From Azophilus sp963663395 (GTDB lineage Bacteria > Pseudomonadota > Gammaproteobacteria > Pseudomonadales > Azotimanducaceae): DNA of 64,000 nucleotides. Of the stretch, positions 42,752 to 50,416 are shown one piece after another. The notes under the pieces were generated by a model. It made no database searches. It saw only the letters and a list, made by a program, of their open reading frames with translations, and was not told the DNA's origin. The position numbers and the translations under genes were made by a program. Location: the NCBI GenBank assembly GCA_963663395.1, contig OY760226.1, forward strand, positions 5,332,001 through 5,396,000, in the 5' to 3' direction. Position 1 is the stretch's first letter; every line of letters begins with the position of its first letter.

Positions 42752-42942
42752 CACTCTTCGTACACGGGACTGCAGTCAACCCATCAATCAGAAGATGGAT
42801 TTGACATAGGAAGACCGGGAACCGGCCCGACAACGCACTGAACGGCAGGCGTTACCAAATTTCGGTATCGCCCGCCGGTGATGCGTTTGAGGCTTCGCGC
42901 GCCACCCGGCAGCATGCCGCATCACGCGCGAAACAGGTTCAA

Positions 42943-43416
42943 TCAGGTACTTGCCCCCCAGGCCTCGCTGACCTGCCGCCAGCCGACCAGGGCGATGGTT
43001 TCGCCGTTTTCGTCGGTGAAGTTCAGCGGACCCAGGAAGGTCATGTAGAACTCGCTGTCCTCATCGAAATTGGTCTCGTCGTGCTGGGCATTGCAGGCCT
43101 CGTAGCCGTAGCCCGGCGCCTGGGCCGTGGCCCCGCCTTCCCCCGCGCCGCCGCGTACGTGCATCTTGCCCTTCGTCAGGTAGTACTCGCCGGGCCCCAT
43201 GTGAATGTGCCTGGCGAAGGACGACCCCTTGGCGCACCGGAACACTGCCGTCCAGGCACCCTGCTCGGGCGACACGTGCAGCAGTTTCCATTTGATATCT
43301 CCTGCACACAGACCCTCGGGAAAGTCGACCCAATCCACTTCGTCCATCTGGACATAGTCGTCCATGACTGCCGCTTCTGCCATTGTTTCCTCCACTTGCT
43401 CGGCGGCGGACATCAT
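42943..43416 (-). CDS. ChrR/acetylacetone-dioxygenase-like cupin, copy 2
   Basis: 157 residues, about 80 percent identical by eye to copy 1; the metal-site motif reads SSFARHIHMGPGEYYLTKGKMHVRGG and AQHDETNFDEDSEFYMTFLG. All proposed ligands are kept in both copies, so the duplicate has not decayed. Differences concentrate in loops (AKGAS versus AKGSS, DDDGN versus DENGE). A true tandem duplication with promoter; dose or slightly different substrates are possible reasons. Confidence 0.75.
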   Translation of the reverse strand: MMSAAEQVEETMAEAAVMDDYVQMDEVDWVDFPEGLCAGDIKWKLLHVSPEQGAWTAVFRCAKGSSFARHIHMGPGEYYLTKGKMHVRGGAGEGGATAQAPGYGYEACNAQHDETNFDEDSEFYMTFLGPLNFTDENGETIALVGWRQVSEAWGAST

Positions 43417-43422
43417 GCCCAC

Positions 43423-43512
43423 CGCTCGTCAGATTTTCGGCCCCCGGTGAAATCTCCTAATCGCAAGGGCCACCCCACATCCAAGTGTCTTATTACTGCG
43501 TGCGCAGGTCAA
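43423..43512 (-). promoter_or_regulatory. Upstream region of cupin copy 2, shared with copy 1
   Basis: Duplicate of the region at 42661-42751, with TTGACC on the minus strand at 43507-43512, 90 bases before the gene. Spacing from box to gene is the same in both copies (within 2 bases). Confidence 0.5.
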
Positions 43513-43651
43513 TACTCTGCTTGCCGACATCGTATGGCGTCAGCGTCCTACACCGATCCGAGTTAATCTCGCACGTCTCGAACCGTTGATCGCTGCCTTG
43601 ACCCGCGTTGCACCGGGCGGGAATAATCCTTCATCCAAGCGAGGCGAATTC

Positions 43652-44179
43652 ATGAACTACGCGTTCGACACGCTCTCCGCCCTGCGAAGTCTCGAAGCCT
43701 CCGGCCTCGACTCAAGGCATGCCGAAGCCATCGTGCAGGTTGTTTCAGACAACCATCTCCAGCTAGCGACGAAAGCCGACAGCGCCGCGTTGAAAAACGA
43801 ATTTCAGGCATTCCGGGAGGAGATAAGCAAACAGTTCACCAAACGCGCGGAAGAAACCGAGAACCGGTTTACGTCCTTCACGGAAGAAATGGAAAACCGG
43901 TTCGCGTCCTTCACGCAAGAAATGGAAAACCGGTTCACGTCCTTCACGGAAAAGATGGAGGATCGGTTCACCGCCTTAACCGAAACGATGGAAAACCGGT
44001 TCACCACCTCACGGAAAGAGACGGGCGCACAATTTAGCGCCTGGAGAAAGGAGCACGAAAGTAGTCTCGCAACGCTGGCTCAACAGTTTCGGGTCGAGCT
44101 GTGGCGCGTCGTAAACAGAATGCTGCTGGCCCAGGTCGCCGTCGGCGCGCTGGTCGTCGCCGTTCTCAGTCTGCTCTAG
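43652..44179 (+). CDS. Coiled-coil membrane-tail protein, DUF1640/CCDC90-like
   Basis: 175 residues. The N-terminus YAFDTLSALRSLEASGLDSRHAEAIVQVVSDN matches the DUF1640 domain. It is followed by a coiled coil with five 11-residue repeats (TENRFTSFTEE, MENRFASFTQE, MENRFTSFTEK, MEDRFTALTET, MENRFTTSRKE) starting near residues 69, 80, 91, 102 and 113, coded by 33-bp repeats. A C-terminal hydrophobic span (MLLAQVAVGALVVAVLSLL) anchors it. In bacteria such genes are often linked to plasmid or phage-like regions, but nothing mobile adjoins it here. The ATG at 43652 has GAGG upstream; an earlier in-frame start at 43586 is less likely. Function unknown. Confidence 0.75.
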   Translation: MNYAFDTLSALRSLEASGLDSRHAEAIVQVVSDNHLQLATKADSAALKNEFQAFREEISKQFTKRAEETENRFTSFTEEMENRFASFTQEMENRFTSFTEKMEDRFTALTETMENRFTTSRKETGAQFSAWRKEHESSLATLAQQFRVELWRVVNRMLLAQVAVGALVVAVLSLL

Positions 44180-44237
44180 AATCCTTGGGCGGCCCGCCCC
44201 AATCGCCAATCCGACAAGTTTCAACAACGAGCTGACC

Positions 44238-45560
44238 ATGCCCCGACAACGAATCGCCAATGCCCGCATCGTCAACGAAGGCTCCGTCACCGAAAGCGAC
44301 CTGGTTATCGAGAACGGGCGCATCGCCGCCATCGGTGCCGTCTCCGGGCCGGAAACCGCGGTATTCGATGCGGAAGGCGCCTGGCTGCTGCCCGGCATGA
44401 TCGACGACCAGGCGCACTTTCGCGAGCCCGGGTTCACCCACAAGGGCACCATCGCCACCGAGTCCGCCGCCGCCGTGGCCGGGGGCATCACCAGCTACAT
44501 GGAGATGCCCAACTGCAACCCGCTGACCATCGACCAGGCAGCGCTGAACGACAAGCACGCCAGGGCCGCCCGGGTTTCCGCTGCAAACTACGCCTTCTAC
44601 CTGGGCGCGACCAACGACAACCTGGAGGCCATCAAGTCCGTCGATCCGGCATCCGCCTGCGGGGTCAAGGTATTCATGGGCGCGAGCACCGGCAACATGC
44701 TGGTGGACGACCCGGCCGCCCTGGAAGGCATCTTCGCGGCCACCCCGCTGGTAATCGCCACCCACTGCGAGGACACGCCCACAATTCTCGCCAACGAGGC
44801 GCGTGCGCGGGAGCAATACGGCGACGATATCCCGTTCGAAGAGCACGCAAACATCCGCTCCGTCGAAGCGTGCTACCTGTCATCGTCGCTGGCGGTCGAC
44901 CTCGCCACCCGGCACGGCTCGAACCTGCACGTCCTGCACCTCACCACCGAACGCGAACTGGGCCTGTTCACCCCCGGCGACCTGGCCGGCAAACGAATCA
45001 CCGCCGAGGTCTGCGTACACCACCTGTATTTCGACGCCACCTGGTACGCCGACAAGGGCGCCGACATCAAGTGCAACCCGTCGGTCAAGCAACCCAGCGA
45101 CCGCGAAGCCCTGCTTGCCGCGGTAAACGACGGCCGCATCGACATCATCGCCACCGACCACGCCCCCCACACCCGGCAGGAAAAGGCCCGCCCCTATCTG
45201 GAAGCGCCGGCGGGCCTGCCCCTGGCGCAACATGCACTCACCTGCCTGTGCGAGCACATCCCCAACGGCGGCCTTACGATGGAAACCATTGCGGCCAAGA
45301 CGGCCCACGCGCCGGCACGCCGGTTCGGCGTCAGGGACCGGGGTTTCGTCCGCGAGGGCTACCACGCCGACCTTGTCCTCATCGAGGAACGCCCCGTCGC
45401 GGGCGACGCCAACCTGTTCTCGAAATGCGGCTGGAGCCCCTTCTCCGGCATTGAGTTCAGCCACCGCGTGCGCGCCACCTGGGTCAACGGCCACCTGCGC
45501 TACGACGACGGCCGCCTGCTCGACGGCCCGACAGGACAGCCACTGAAATTCGACCGATGA
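44238..45560 (+). CDS. pyrC: Dihydroorotase (class I type)
   Basis: 440 residues, amidohydrolase barrel; cyclises carbamoyl aspartate in pyrimidine synthesis. The metal segment reads PGMIDDQAHFREPG: the His-x-His of most relatives is Gln-Ala-His here, a variant I recall from some bacterial dihydroorotases. Other key parts are present: CGVKVFMGASTGNM (where the metal-bridging Lys should lie), ATHCEDTP, LHVLHLTTERE, and IIATDHAPHT. The final ADLVLIEE and FSGIEFSHRVRATWVNG are typical of the class. Hydantoinase or allantoinase are less likely alternatives given these motifs. 58 bases after the coiled-coil gene. Confidence 0.85.
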   Translation: MPRQRIANARIVNEGSVTESDLVIENGRIAAIGAVSGPETAVFDAEGAWLLPGMIDDQAHFREPGFTHKGTIATESAAAVAGGITSYMEMPNCNPLTIDQAALNDKHARAARVSAANYAFYLGATNDNLEAIKSVDPASACGVKVFMGASTGNMLVDDPAALEGIFAATPLVIATHCEDTPTILANEARAREQYGDDIPFEEHANIRSVEACYLSSSLAVDLATRHGSNLHVLHLTTERELGLFTPGDLAGKRITAEVCVHHLYFDATWYADKGADIKCNPSVKQPSDREALLAAVNDGRIDIIATDHAPHTRQEKARPYLEAPAGLPLAQHALTCLCEHIPNGGLTMETIAAKTAHAPARRFGVRDRGFVREGYHADLVLIEERPVAGDANLFSKCGWSPFSGIEFSHRVRATWVNGHLRYDDGRLLDGPTGQPLKFDR

Positions 45561-45712
45561 TCCGTCTCTCCAGCTCCGGGGACATCTAAATCTGCAGCCT
45601 CCGGGACCGCTACCTTTTCAGCACCCGAGGACTCGTTCCAGATCATCGACTTGTCGTGAAGCGCCGTTCTGCCAAAATGGCGCACTTTCGCCATCGTCGC
45701 AGGGAGAATCAC

Positions 45713-46510
45713 ATGGCGCTCGTCGAATTCGAATTGCACGGCCACGTCGCCGTCGTCACCTTCAATCGCCCCGAGGCGCGCAATGCCATCAATGCCGAGG
45801 TGGGCGTGCGGCTGGCACAGGCCTGGCAGGAAGTGAAAGACAACGATGCGATACGCGTTGCCGTGCTGACCGGCACGGGCAGCGCCTTTTGCGCCGGCGC
45901 GGATCTCGGCCAACTCATCCCGCTGGTATCGGGTGCGCGTACGCCGCAGAACAAGTGGGAGGAACAGGTGGTGGCAGAGCCTGGAATTACGTCCCGCGGC
46001 CTGCTCAGAAATTTCGACCCTGAAAAACCGGTAATCGCCGCCATCAATGGGCACGCCATCGCCGGCGGCATGGAAATCGTGCAGGGCACCGATATCCGCG
46101 TGTCGGTTCCGGAAGCCAAGTTCGGCGTCCAGGAGGTGAAGTGGGCGATCTTTCCCGCCGGTGGCTCCACGGTGCGCCTGCCCATGCAACTGCCTTTTGC
46201 CAAGGCCATGGAACTGATGCTGACCGGCGACCTGATAACCGCCGGGCAAGCGCTTGACCTGGGCTTTCTCAACTACGTCACCGAAGATCCGCTTGCCAAG
46301 GCCATGGAGATCGCGGAAAAGATTGCTGCCAACGGGCCGCTGGCGGTGCGCGCCATCCGCCGCTCGGCCCGGGCCTGCCTGGGGCTGCCGGAACGGGAAG
46401 CACTGAAGCTGGAAGGCGAGATCTCGGCGCCGGTCTTCCGCACCGAGGACGCCCGGGAGGGGCCGCGTGCGTTCATGGAGAAACGCCAGCCGCAATACCA
46501 CGGCCGATAG
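45713..46510 (+). CDS. Enoyl-CoA hydratase/isomerase family protein
   Basis: 265 residues, crotonase fold: VAVVTFNRPEARNAINAEVG, the oxyanion strand GSAFCAGADLGQL, GHAIAGGMEIVQGTDIRVSVPEAKFGVQEVKWAIFPAGGST. The catalytic Glu pair of classical hydratases is only partly evident, so isomerase or hydrolase activity is possible. Ribosome site AGGGAG precedes the ATG at 45713. The alpha/beta hydrolase starts 38 bases later, likely the same transcript. Confidence 0.85.
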   Translation: MALVEFELHGHVAVVTFNRPEARNAINAEVGVRLAQAWQEVKDNDAIRVAVLTGTGSAFCAGADLGQLIPLVSGARTPQNKWEEQVVAEPGITSRGLLRNFDPEKPVIAAINGHAIAGGMEIVQGTDIRVSVPEAKFGVQEVKWAIFPAGGSTVRLPMQLPFAKAMELMLTGDLITAGQALDLGFLNYVTEDPLAKAMEIAEKIAANGPLAVRAIRRSARACLGLPEREALKLEGEISAPVFRTEDAREGPRAFMEKRQPQYHGR

Positions 46511-46548
46511 GCGCCCGGCACGATCGGATTGGCCACAATCAGACGACC

Positions 46549-47520
46549 ATGAATAGCCTGCAGGGAGCGGTCAGGCGCCGCTGGTGGATCGAGGGCGCTG
46601 CGGGCACCCGGGGCGGCATGGGCATCGCCGGCCTCGACTGGGGCGGCGACAGCCCCATCGCCCTGCTGCACCACGCCAACGGGTTCTGCGCAGCGACCCT
46701 CGCGCCGCTGGCGCAACTGCTGAACCCCCACTACCGGGTGATCGCCATCGATGGCCGCGGCCAGGGCGATTCAGATTCCCCCCTGTTGCCCGAGGGGGTT
46801 CAGTGGGAGCGATTCGCCGATGACATTGCCGCGGTCGCCGCGCAGATCCTCGATGAGACAGGGCACGACCGCATCGAGTACGGCATCGGCAGTTCCTTCG
46901 GCGGTACCGTTACCGCCATTGCCGAGGCGCGCCGTCCCGGGACCTTCGCCCGCATCGCCATGCTCGACCCGCCGCTGCACCTGAGCGATGAGTGGCTCAA
47001 GGAAGCCGGGGTCGACATCGCCGTCAGGGCCAGGGCCCGCCCGGAGCTTGTGGATGTGGCGCGCAGGCGGCGCGCGGTGTGGCCCTCCCGGGAGGTCATC
47101 CGACAGGCCTGGAAAGACAAGCCCATGTTTGCCGCCTGGACCTCGGAAGCCTTCGATCTCTACATCAACGAAGGATTCCGTGACCTGCCGGACGGCACCG
47201 TAATGTTGAAATGTTCACCGGAAGTGGAAGCCGCCGTGTTCGAAGCGACCTCGCCGGACCTGAACATATTCGAGGTCGTAACCGCCGTGGCCTGCCCGAC
47301 GCTGCTCGTGCATGCCGGGCGCGGCTACTTTCCACTCCTGCTGCACGAAAAGTTCGCCGCACAGTTTCAGAACGGCGAGTTCCTGAACGCAGACGCGGGC
47401 CACCTGATGCCCCTGGAAGTACCGGAGTACTGCGCCGAACTGCTGCTCGCGTTTGCCGGTCAGCAGCCGAGCACCCCGTCGAGCACCACCTCCAGCGCCG
47501 CATCCACATCGATCTCGTAA
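46549..47520 (+). CDS. Alpha/beta hydrolase
   Basis: 323 residues. The nucleophile elbow IGSSFGG (Ser116) follows HDRIEYG; PTLLVHAGRGYFP and DAGHLMPLE hold the acid and the catalytic His. A lid domain lies at about 145-240. The oxyanion segment HHANGFCAATLAPL is of the esterase/epoxide hydrolase type. It may release a free acid from an ester or thioester made by the crotonase upstream (inference). The last ~20 codons (SSTTSSAASTSIS) are low complexity and lie inside the 61-base overlap with the convergent nucleoside hydrolase gene, so the true 3' end may be shorter in evolutionary terms. Confidence 0.82.
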   Translation: MNSLQGAVRRRWWIEGAAGTRGGMGIAGLDWGGDSPIALLHHANGFCAATLAPLAQLLNPHYRVIAIDGRGQGDSDSPLLPEGVQWERFADDIAAVAAQILDETGHDRIEYGIGSSFGGTVTAIAEARRPGTFARIAMLDPPLHLSDEWLKEAGVDIAVRARARPELVDVARRRRAVWPSREVIRQAWKDKPMFAAWTSEAFDLYINEGFRDLPDGTVMLKCSPEVEAAVFEATSPDLNIFEVVTAVACPTLLVHAGRGYFPLLLHEKFAAQFQNGEFLNADAGHLMPLEVPEYCAELLLAFAGQQPSTPSSTTSSAASTSIS

Positions 47521-48377
47521 GCGACCTCGGCATTCGGCGGATCCTGCCGCCGCAGCGTCCGCTCATCGACCACGGTCATGCCGCGCGTCCATTTCCCGGC
47601 GAGTTCGATGTCCACGGCCCGGGGCTCCATGCGAATGAGGTGCGCATGAGTGAGCGCCAGCACGGCGCAGGGATCGTGCAGCGCCGCCCGCCGCTCGCCC
47701 ACCAGTTCCTCCATGCGGTCGTGAATGAAAGCGAACAACCGGGCAACCAGGTCCGGTACCGGCCCACGGCCGGAAAGCCGGGGGATCAGGCCGTCTTCTG
47801 ACTGAAACTGCGTGGTCAGGTTCAGGCCGCACATTTTCAGGCGGGCGCCCGAGCCGAACACCACCGCCGCCGCCTCCGGGTCGGCGTGGATATTGAATTC
47901 CGCCGTCCGGGTTACATTCCCGGCCGTGGCGCTGCCGCCCATGATTGAGATGCCCGCCACGCGTTCGGCGAATGCCGCATCCCTTTCCATTGCCAGGGCC
48001 ACATTCGTGAGGGGGCCGACCGCCACCACCCACAGGTTATCGACGCGTTTCGATGTTTCCAGCAGGAAGCTGACCGCATCCATACTCGCAAGATCGATCG
48101 TGGGCTCCGGCAGCCCCGCGCCGCCGAGGCCCGTTTCGCCATGCACGTGCCGCGCGTGCAGCGGTTCGCCCGCCAGGGGGGCAGCGGCCCCGCTATGCAC
48201 CGGCGTATCCCACCCGGCAAGTTCGGCGAGCGCCAGGGCATTGCGCGATGTATCGGAAAGCGGCGCATTGCCGCAAACCGTGCTGATGCCCACCACGTTG
48301 GCGAACCGGTGCGCAACCATCAGGGCAATCGCATCGTCGTGCCCCGGGTCGCAATCGACAACGACGTTCAAAGACAT
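47460..48377 (-). CDS. Inosine-uridine-preferring nucleoside hydrolase
   Basis: 305 residues. The Ca2+-binding Asp cluster DCDPGHDDAIAL is at about 8-19; VVAVGPLTNVALAM and GISIMGGSA are the expected core segments, NVTRTAEFNIHADPEAA gives the ribose-binding Asn/Glu/Asp, and LHDPCAVLAL the final Asp. Hydrolyses the N-glycosidic bond of ribonucleosides to ribose and base. The catalytic His region typical of IU-NH differs, so base preference is uncertain. Convergent with the alpha/beta hydrolase; upstream lies the repeat region 48482-48660. Confidence 0.88.
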   Translation of the reverse strand: MSLNVVVDCDPGHDDAIALMVAHRFANVVGISTVCGNAPLSDTSRNALALAELAGWDTPVHSGAAAPLAGEPLHARHVHGETGLGGAGLPEPTIDLASMDAVSFLLETSKRVDNLWVVAVGPLTNVALAMERDAAFAERVAGISIMGGSATAGNVTRTAEFNIHADPEAAAVVFGSGARLKMCGLNLTTQFQSEDGLIPRLSGRGPVPDLVARLFAFIHDRMEELVGERRAALHDPCAVLALTHAHLIRMEPRAVDIELAGKWTRGMTVVDERTLRRQDPPNAEVAYEIDVDAALEVVLDGVLGC

Positions 48378-48481
48378 GGCAAAGACGTCCCACTTTCAGA
48401 CAACCAGCACACTTGCAGAGAATCCATGCCAACGGCCCGGCCACTCCGCCCCGACGACGATGGAGTCTACCTCCATCACTT

Positions 48482-48660
48482 GGGACACCCACATCCCGCC
48501 CACCATGAATTCTACCCCCACAACAGGGAACACCCACGTTCCGTACGCGGCCCCACGTCCAAAGGGACACCCACATTCCGAACAACATCCCACAACAGGG
48601 GACACCCACATCCTGGCCGTGGCCCCAAGCAACTCATCAAAAGGGACGCCCGAGTTGCTG
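48482..48660. repeat. Interspersed GGGACACCCACAT repeats and a hairpin in a gene-free region
   Basis: Four copies of GGGACACCCACAT with small variation start at 48482, 48526, 48564 and 48598; three are preceded by CAACA or CAAA. A fifth, degenerate one is near 48643. The second copy forms GGAAC/GTTCC around ACCCAC. A hairpin AGCAACTC (48628-48635) with GAGTTGCT (48652-48659) follows. The whole 48378-48741 gap (364 bases) has no convincing gene; its two neighbours are divergent, so it also holds two promoters not identified here. Confidence 0.65.
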
Positions 48661-48741
48661 CCCCTGGCCTCAAGCAACTCGCAATGACGCATGGCATCCT
48701 CCACAATCCCGGGCTGGACCCTTCGAAGGTACTCCAGCCCC

Positions 48742-49374
48742 ATGATCGGCTTACTGCAAAGCGGCCAGTACGCGGTGTTCGCGCTGTTGCTGATCGCGCT
48801 CGTCATCTCGCTGTCGTTCCACGAGTTCGGCCATGCGGCTGTCGCCAAGTGGCACGGTGACGATACCGCCCAGCGCGCCGGGCGGTTGACCGTCAACCCC
48901 CTGGCCCACATCGACCCCGTGGGCATGCTCATGGTGATTCTGGTCGGGTTCGGCTACGCCAAGCCGGTACCCACCGACCCGCGCAATTTCCGTTCGCGCA
49001 CGTCCGACCTGTGGGTGGCGGCCGCCGGCCCGTTCATGAACTTTCTGCTGGCGCTGGTGACCTGGAACTTCTACCTGTTTCTGCGCGCGGCCGGCTGGGA
49101 AAGCCCCGGGGGCGAGATCTTTTTCGCGCTGCTTGCGCAGATCAACCTGCTGCTGATGGTGTTCAACCTGATACCTCTCGGGCCCCTGGACGGGCACTAC
49201 ATCCTGCCGCACTTTCTGCCCGCCCGCATGGCGCACCGATACCGCACGTTCAATGCGCGCTACGGCACCGGCGCATTGCTGGCACTGATCGTACTCGGCA
49301 TAGTCGGGCTGCCGGTTTTCCGCTACCTGGCCGAGTTCTCTTTCGTGCTGCTGCGTTGGATCTCACTGGTTTGA
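48742..49374 (+). CDS. Site-2-protease-type zinc metallopeptidase (M50)
   Basis: 210 residues, about six spans. The zinc motif HEFGH lies in the first span region (SLSFHEFGHAAVAKWHGD), followed by RLTVNPLAHIDPVG and, later, the third ligand region NLIPLGPLDGHYI. Small bare M50 proteases of this type often act in membrane protein turnover without a PDZ domain. Substrate unknown. The ATG at 48742 was chosen; an upstream in-frame ATG at 48691 would put 17 extra residues ahead of the membrane span. Confidence 0.85.
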   Translation: MIGLLQSGQYAVFALLLIALVISLSFHEFGHAAVAKWHGDDTAQRAGRLTVNPLAHIDPVGMLMVILVGFGYAKPVPTDPRNFRSRTSDLWVAAAGPFMNFLLALVTWNFYLFLRAAGWESPGGEIFFALLAQINLLLMVFNLIPLGPLDGHYILPHFLPARMAHRYRTFNARYGTGALLALIVLGIVGLPVFRYLAEFSFVLLRWISLV

Positions 49375-49400
49375 GGCGCCCGCAGGCAGCACCGGTCACC

Positions 49401-49446
49401 GCCGGCTCTGCGAGCCGGTTGAAGCCGGCTCTGCGAGCCGGTTGAA
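49401..49446. repeat. Exact tandem duplication of a 23-bp hairpin unit
   Basis: 49401-49423 and 49424-49446 are identical; each contains CCGGCT and AGCCGG around CTGCG. It lies 26 bases after the M50 protease stop and may act as a terminator pair, though no T-run follows. Confidence 0.8.
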
Positions 49447-49525
49447 GCGTGCGTGCCGAACCCTTGTGGTATAACACCCGCCGAAAAGTAATACCCCCCT
49501 CAAACTCAAAGCGGAGACTCTCGCA

Positions 49526-50134
49526 ATGCTCAAGCTGCACTTTGCCCCGAACAGCCGGGCCGGGCGTATCGTCTGGCTGCTGGAAGAACTCGGGCTGCCC
49601 TACGATCTCAACCGCATGGACTTCCACCCCAAGGACCTGAAGTCGGCCGAGCACCGCGCTCGGCATCCGCTCGGCCGGGTACCCGTTCTGGATGACGGGG
49701 ATGTGTGCATTTTCGAGTCCGGCGCGATCGTGGAGTACGTGCTTGCCCGCTACGGCAACGGCGCCATGAAGCCCGGGGTCGACGACCCGGAGTTTCCCGC
49801 CTATCTGCAGTGGTTCCACTACTGCGAGGGCATGGTAATGCCGCCGATCAACACCATCGTCGTACACACCTTGCTGTTGCCGCCGGAGCGCCGTGACGAG
49901 GTGGTGCTCGGCCAGGCGCAACGGCTGGTGGGCAAGGCGCTGCCGCCCGTGGACGAGGCGCTTGAGGGCAACGACTACCTGATCGGCGACCTGAGCGGGG
50001 CCGACATCATGCTCGGCCACGCCTGCTTCATGAGCAACCGCCTGGGATTGGTCGGCGACGACATGCCCAATCTGCAGGCCTACGTGGCCAGGATTGCCGA
50101 ACGGCCGGCATTCCAGAAGGCGATGTCAAGCTGA
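49526..50134 (+). CDS. Glutathione S-transferase family protein
   Basis: 202 residues. Thioredoxin-like N-domain (LKLHFAPNSRAGRIVWLLEELGLPYD, the substrate/GSH loop GRVPVLDDG, then the ESGAIVEYVL SNAIL-type motif) and a helical C-domain (NDYLIGDLSGADIMLGHACFM). The active-site Ser is probably Ser10. Detoxification or isomerase roles are typical; substrate unknown. The start follows AGACTCTCGCA, weak. Monocistronic by spacing. Confidence 0.88.
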   Translation: MLKLHFAPNSRAGRIVWLLEELGLPYDLNRMDFHPKDLKSAEHRARHPLGRVPVLDDGDVCIFESGAIVEYVLARYGNGAMKPGVDDPEFPAYLQWFHYCEGMVMPPINTIVVHTLLLPPERRDEVVLGQAQRLVGKALPPVDEALEGNDYLIGDLSGADIMLGHACFMSNRLGLVGDDMPNLQAYVARIAERPAFQKAMSS

Positions 50135-50338
50135 GAGAACCCGCGGCGCTTTCCCGCTTCGGGAGACACCGACCCTCGCGCCGGACCGCCTCGGCGCGCC
50201 ACCGAGTCAACCTCGCGAAAAGGGGCGCCCGCGAAAAGCGACACCTGCTTGCGAGTTGGCAACACCCGTCTTCCGACAATGTCCGGCCGTTTGCAGGATC
50301 GATATTGGCCCCCGTTTCCTGATAAGGTCATTTCCCCC

Positions 50339-50415
50339 GCGCCCGTAGCTCAGTTGGATAGAGCGTTGGCCTCCGAAGCCAAAGGCCGTGCGTTCGAGTC
50401 GCACCGGGCGCGCCA
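50339..50415 (+). tRNA. tRNA-Arg (anticodon CCG)
   Basis: 77 bases with CCA encoded. Acceptor GCGCCCG pairs with CGGGCGC; anticodon arm TTGGC-CTCCGAA-GCCAA gives CCG, reading CGG codons; T arm GTGCG-TTCGAGT-CGCAC. Discriminator G. The MFS gene on the other strand ends two bases after the CCA. No attachment-site duplicate was seen nearby. Confidence 0.96.
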
Positions 50416-50416
50416 G

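Noticed and set aside
48193..48609. Minus-strand frame with repeated MWVSL/NVGVPCCG peptides
   Set aside because: It arises from the GGGACACCCACAT DNA repeats and overlaps the nucleoside hydrolase start; no evidence of translation.
49401..49446. CRISPR-like tandem repeat
   Set aside because: Two head-to-tail 23-bp units without spacers; hairpin duplication, not an array.
50339..50415. tRNA-Arg as an integration site
   Set aside because: No integrase and no second copy of the tRNA 3' end nearby in the window.
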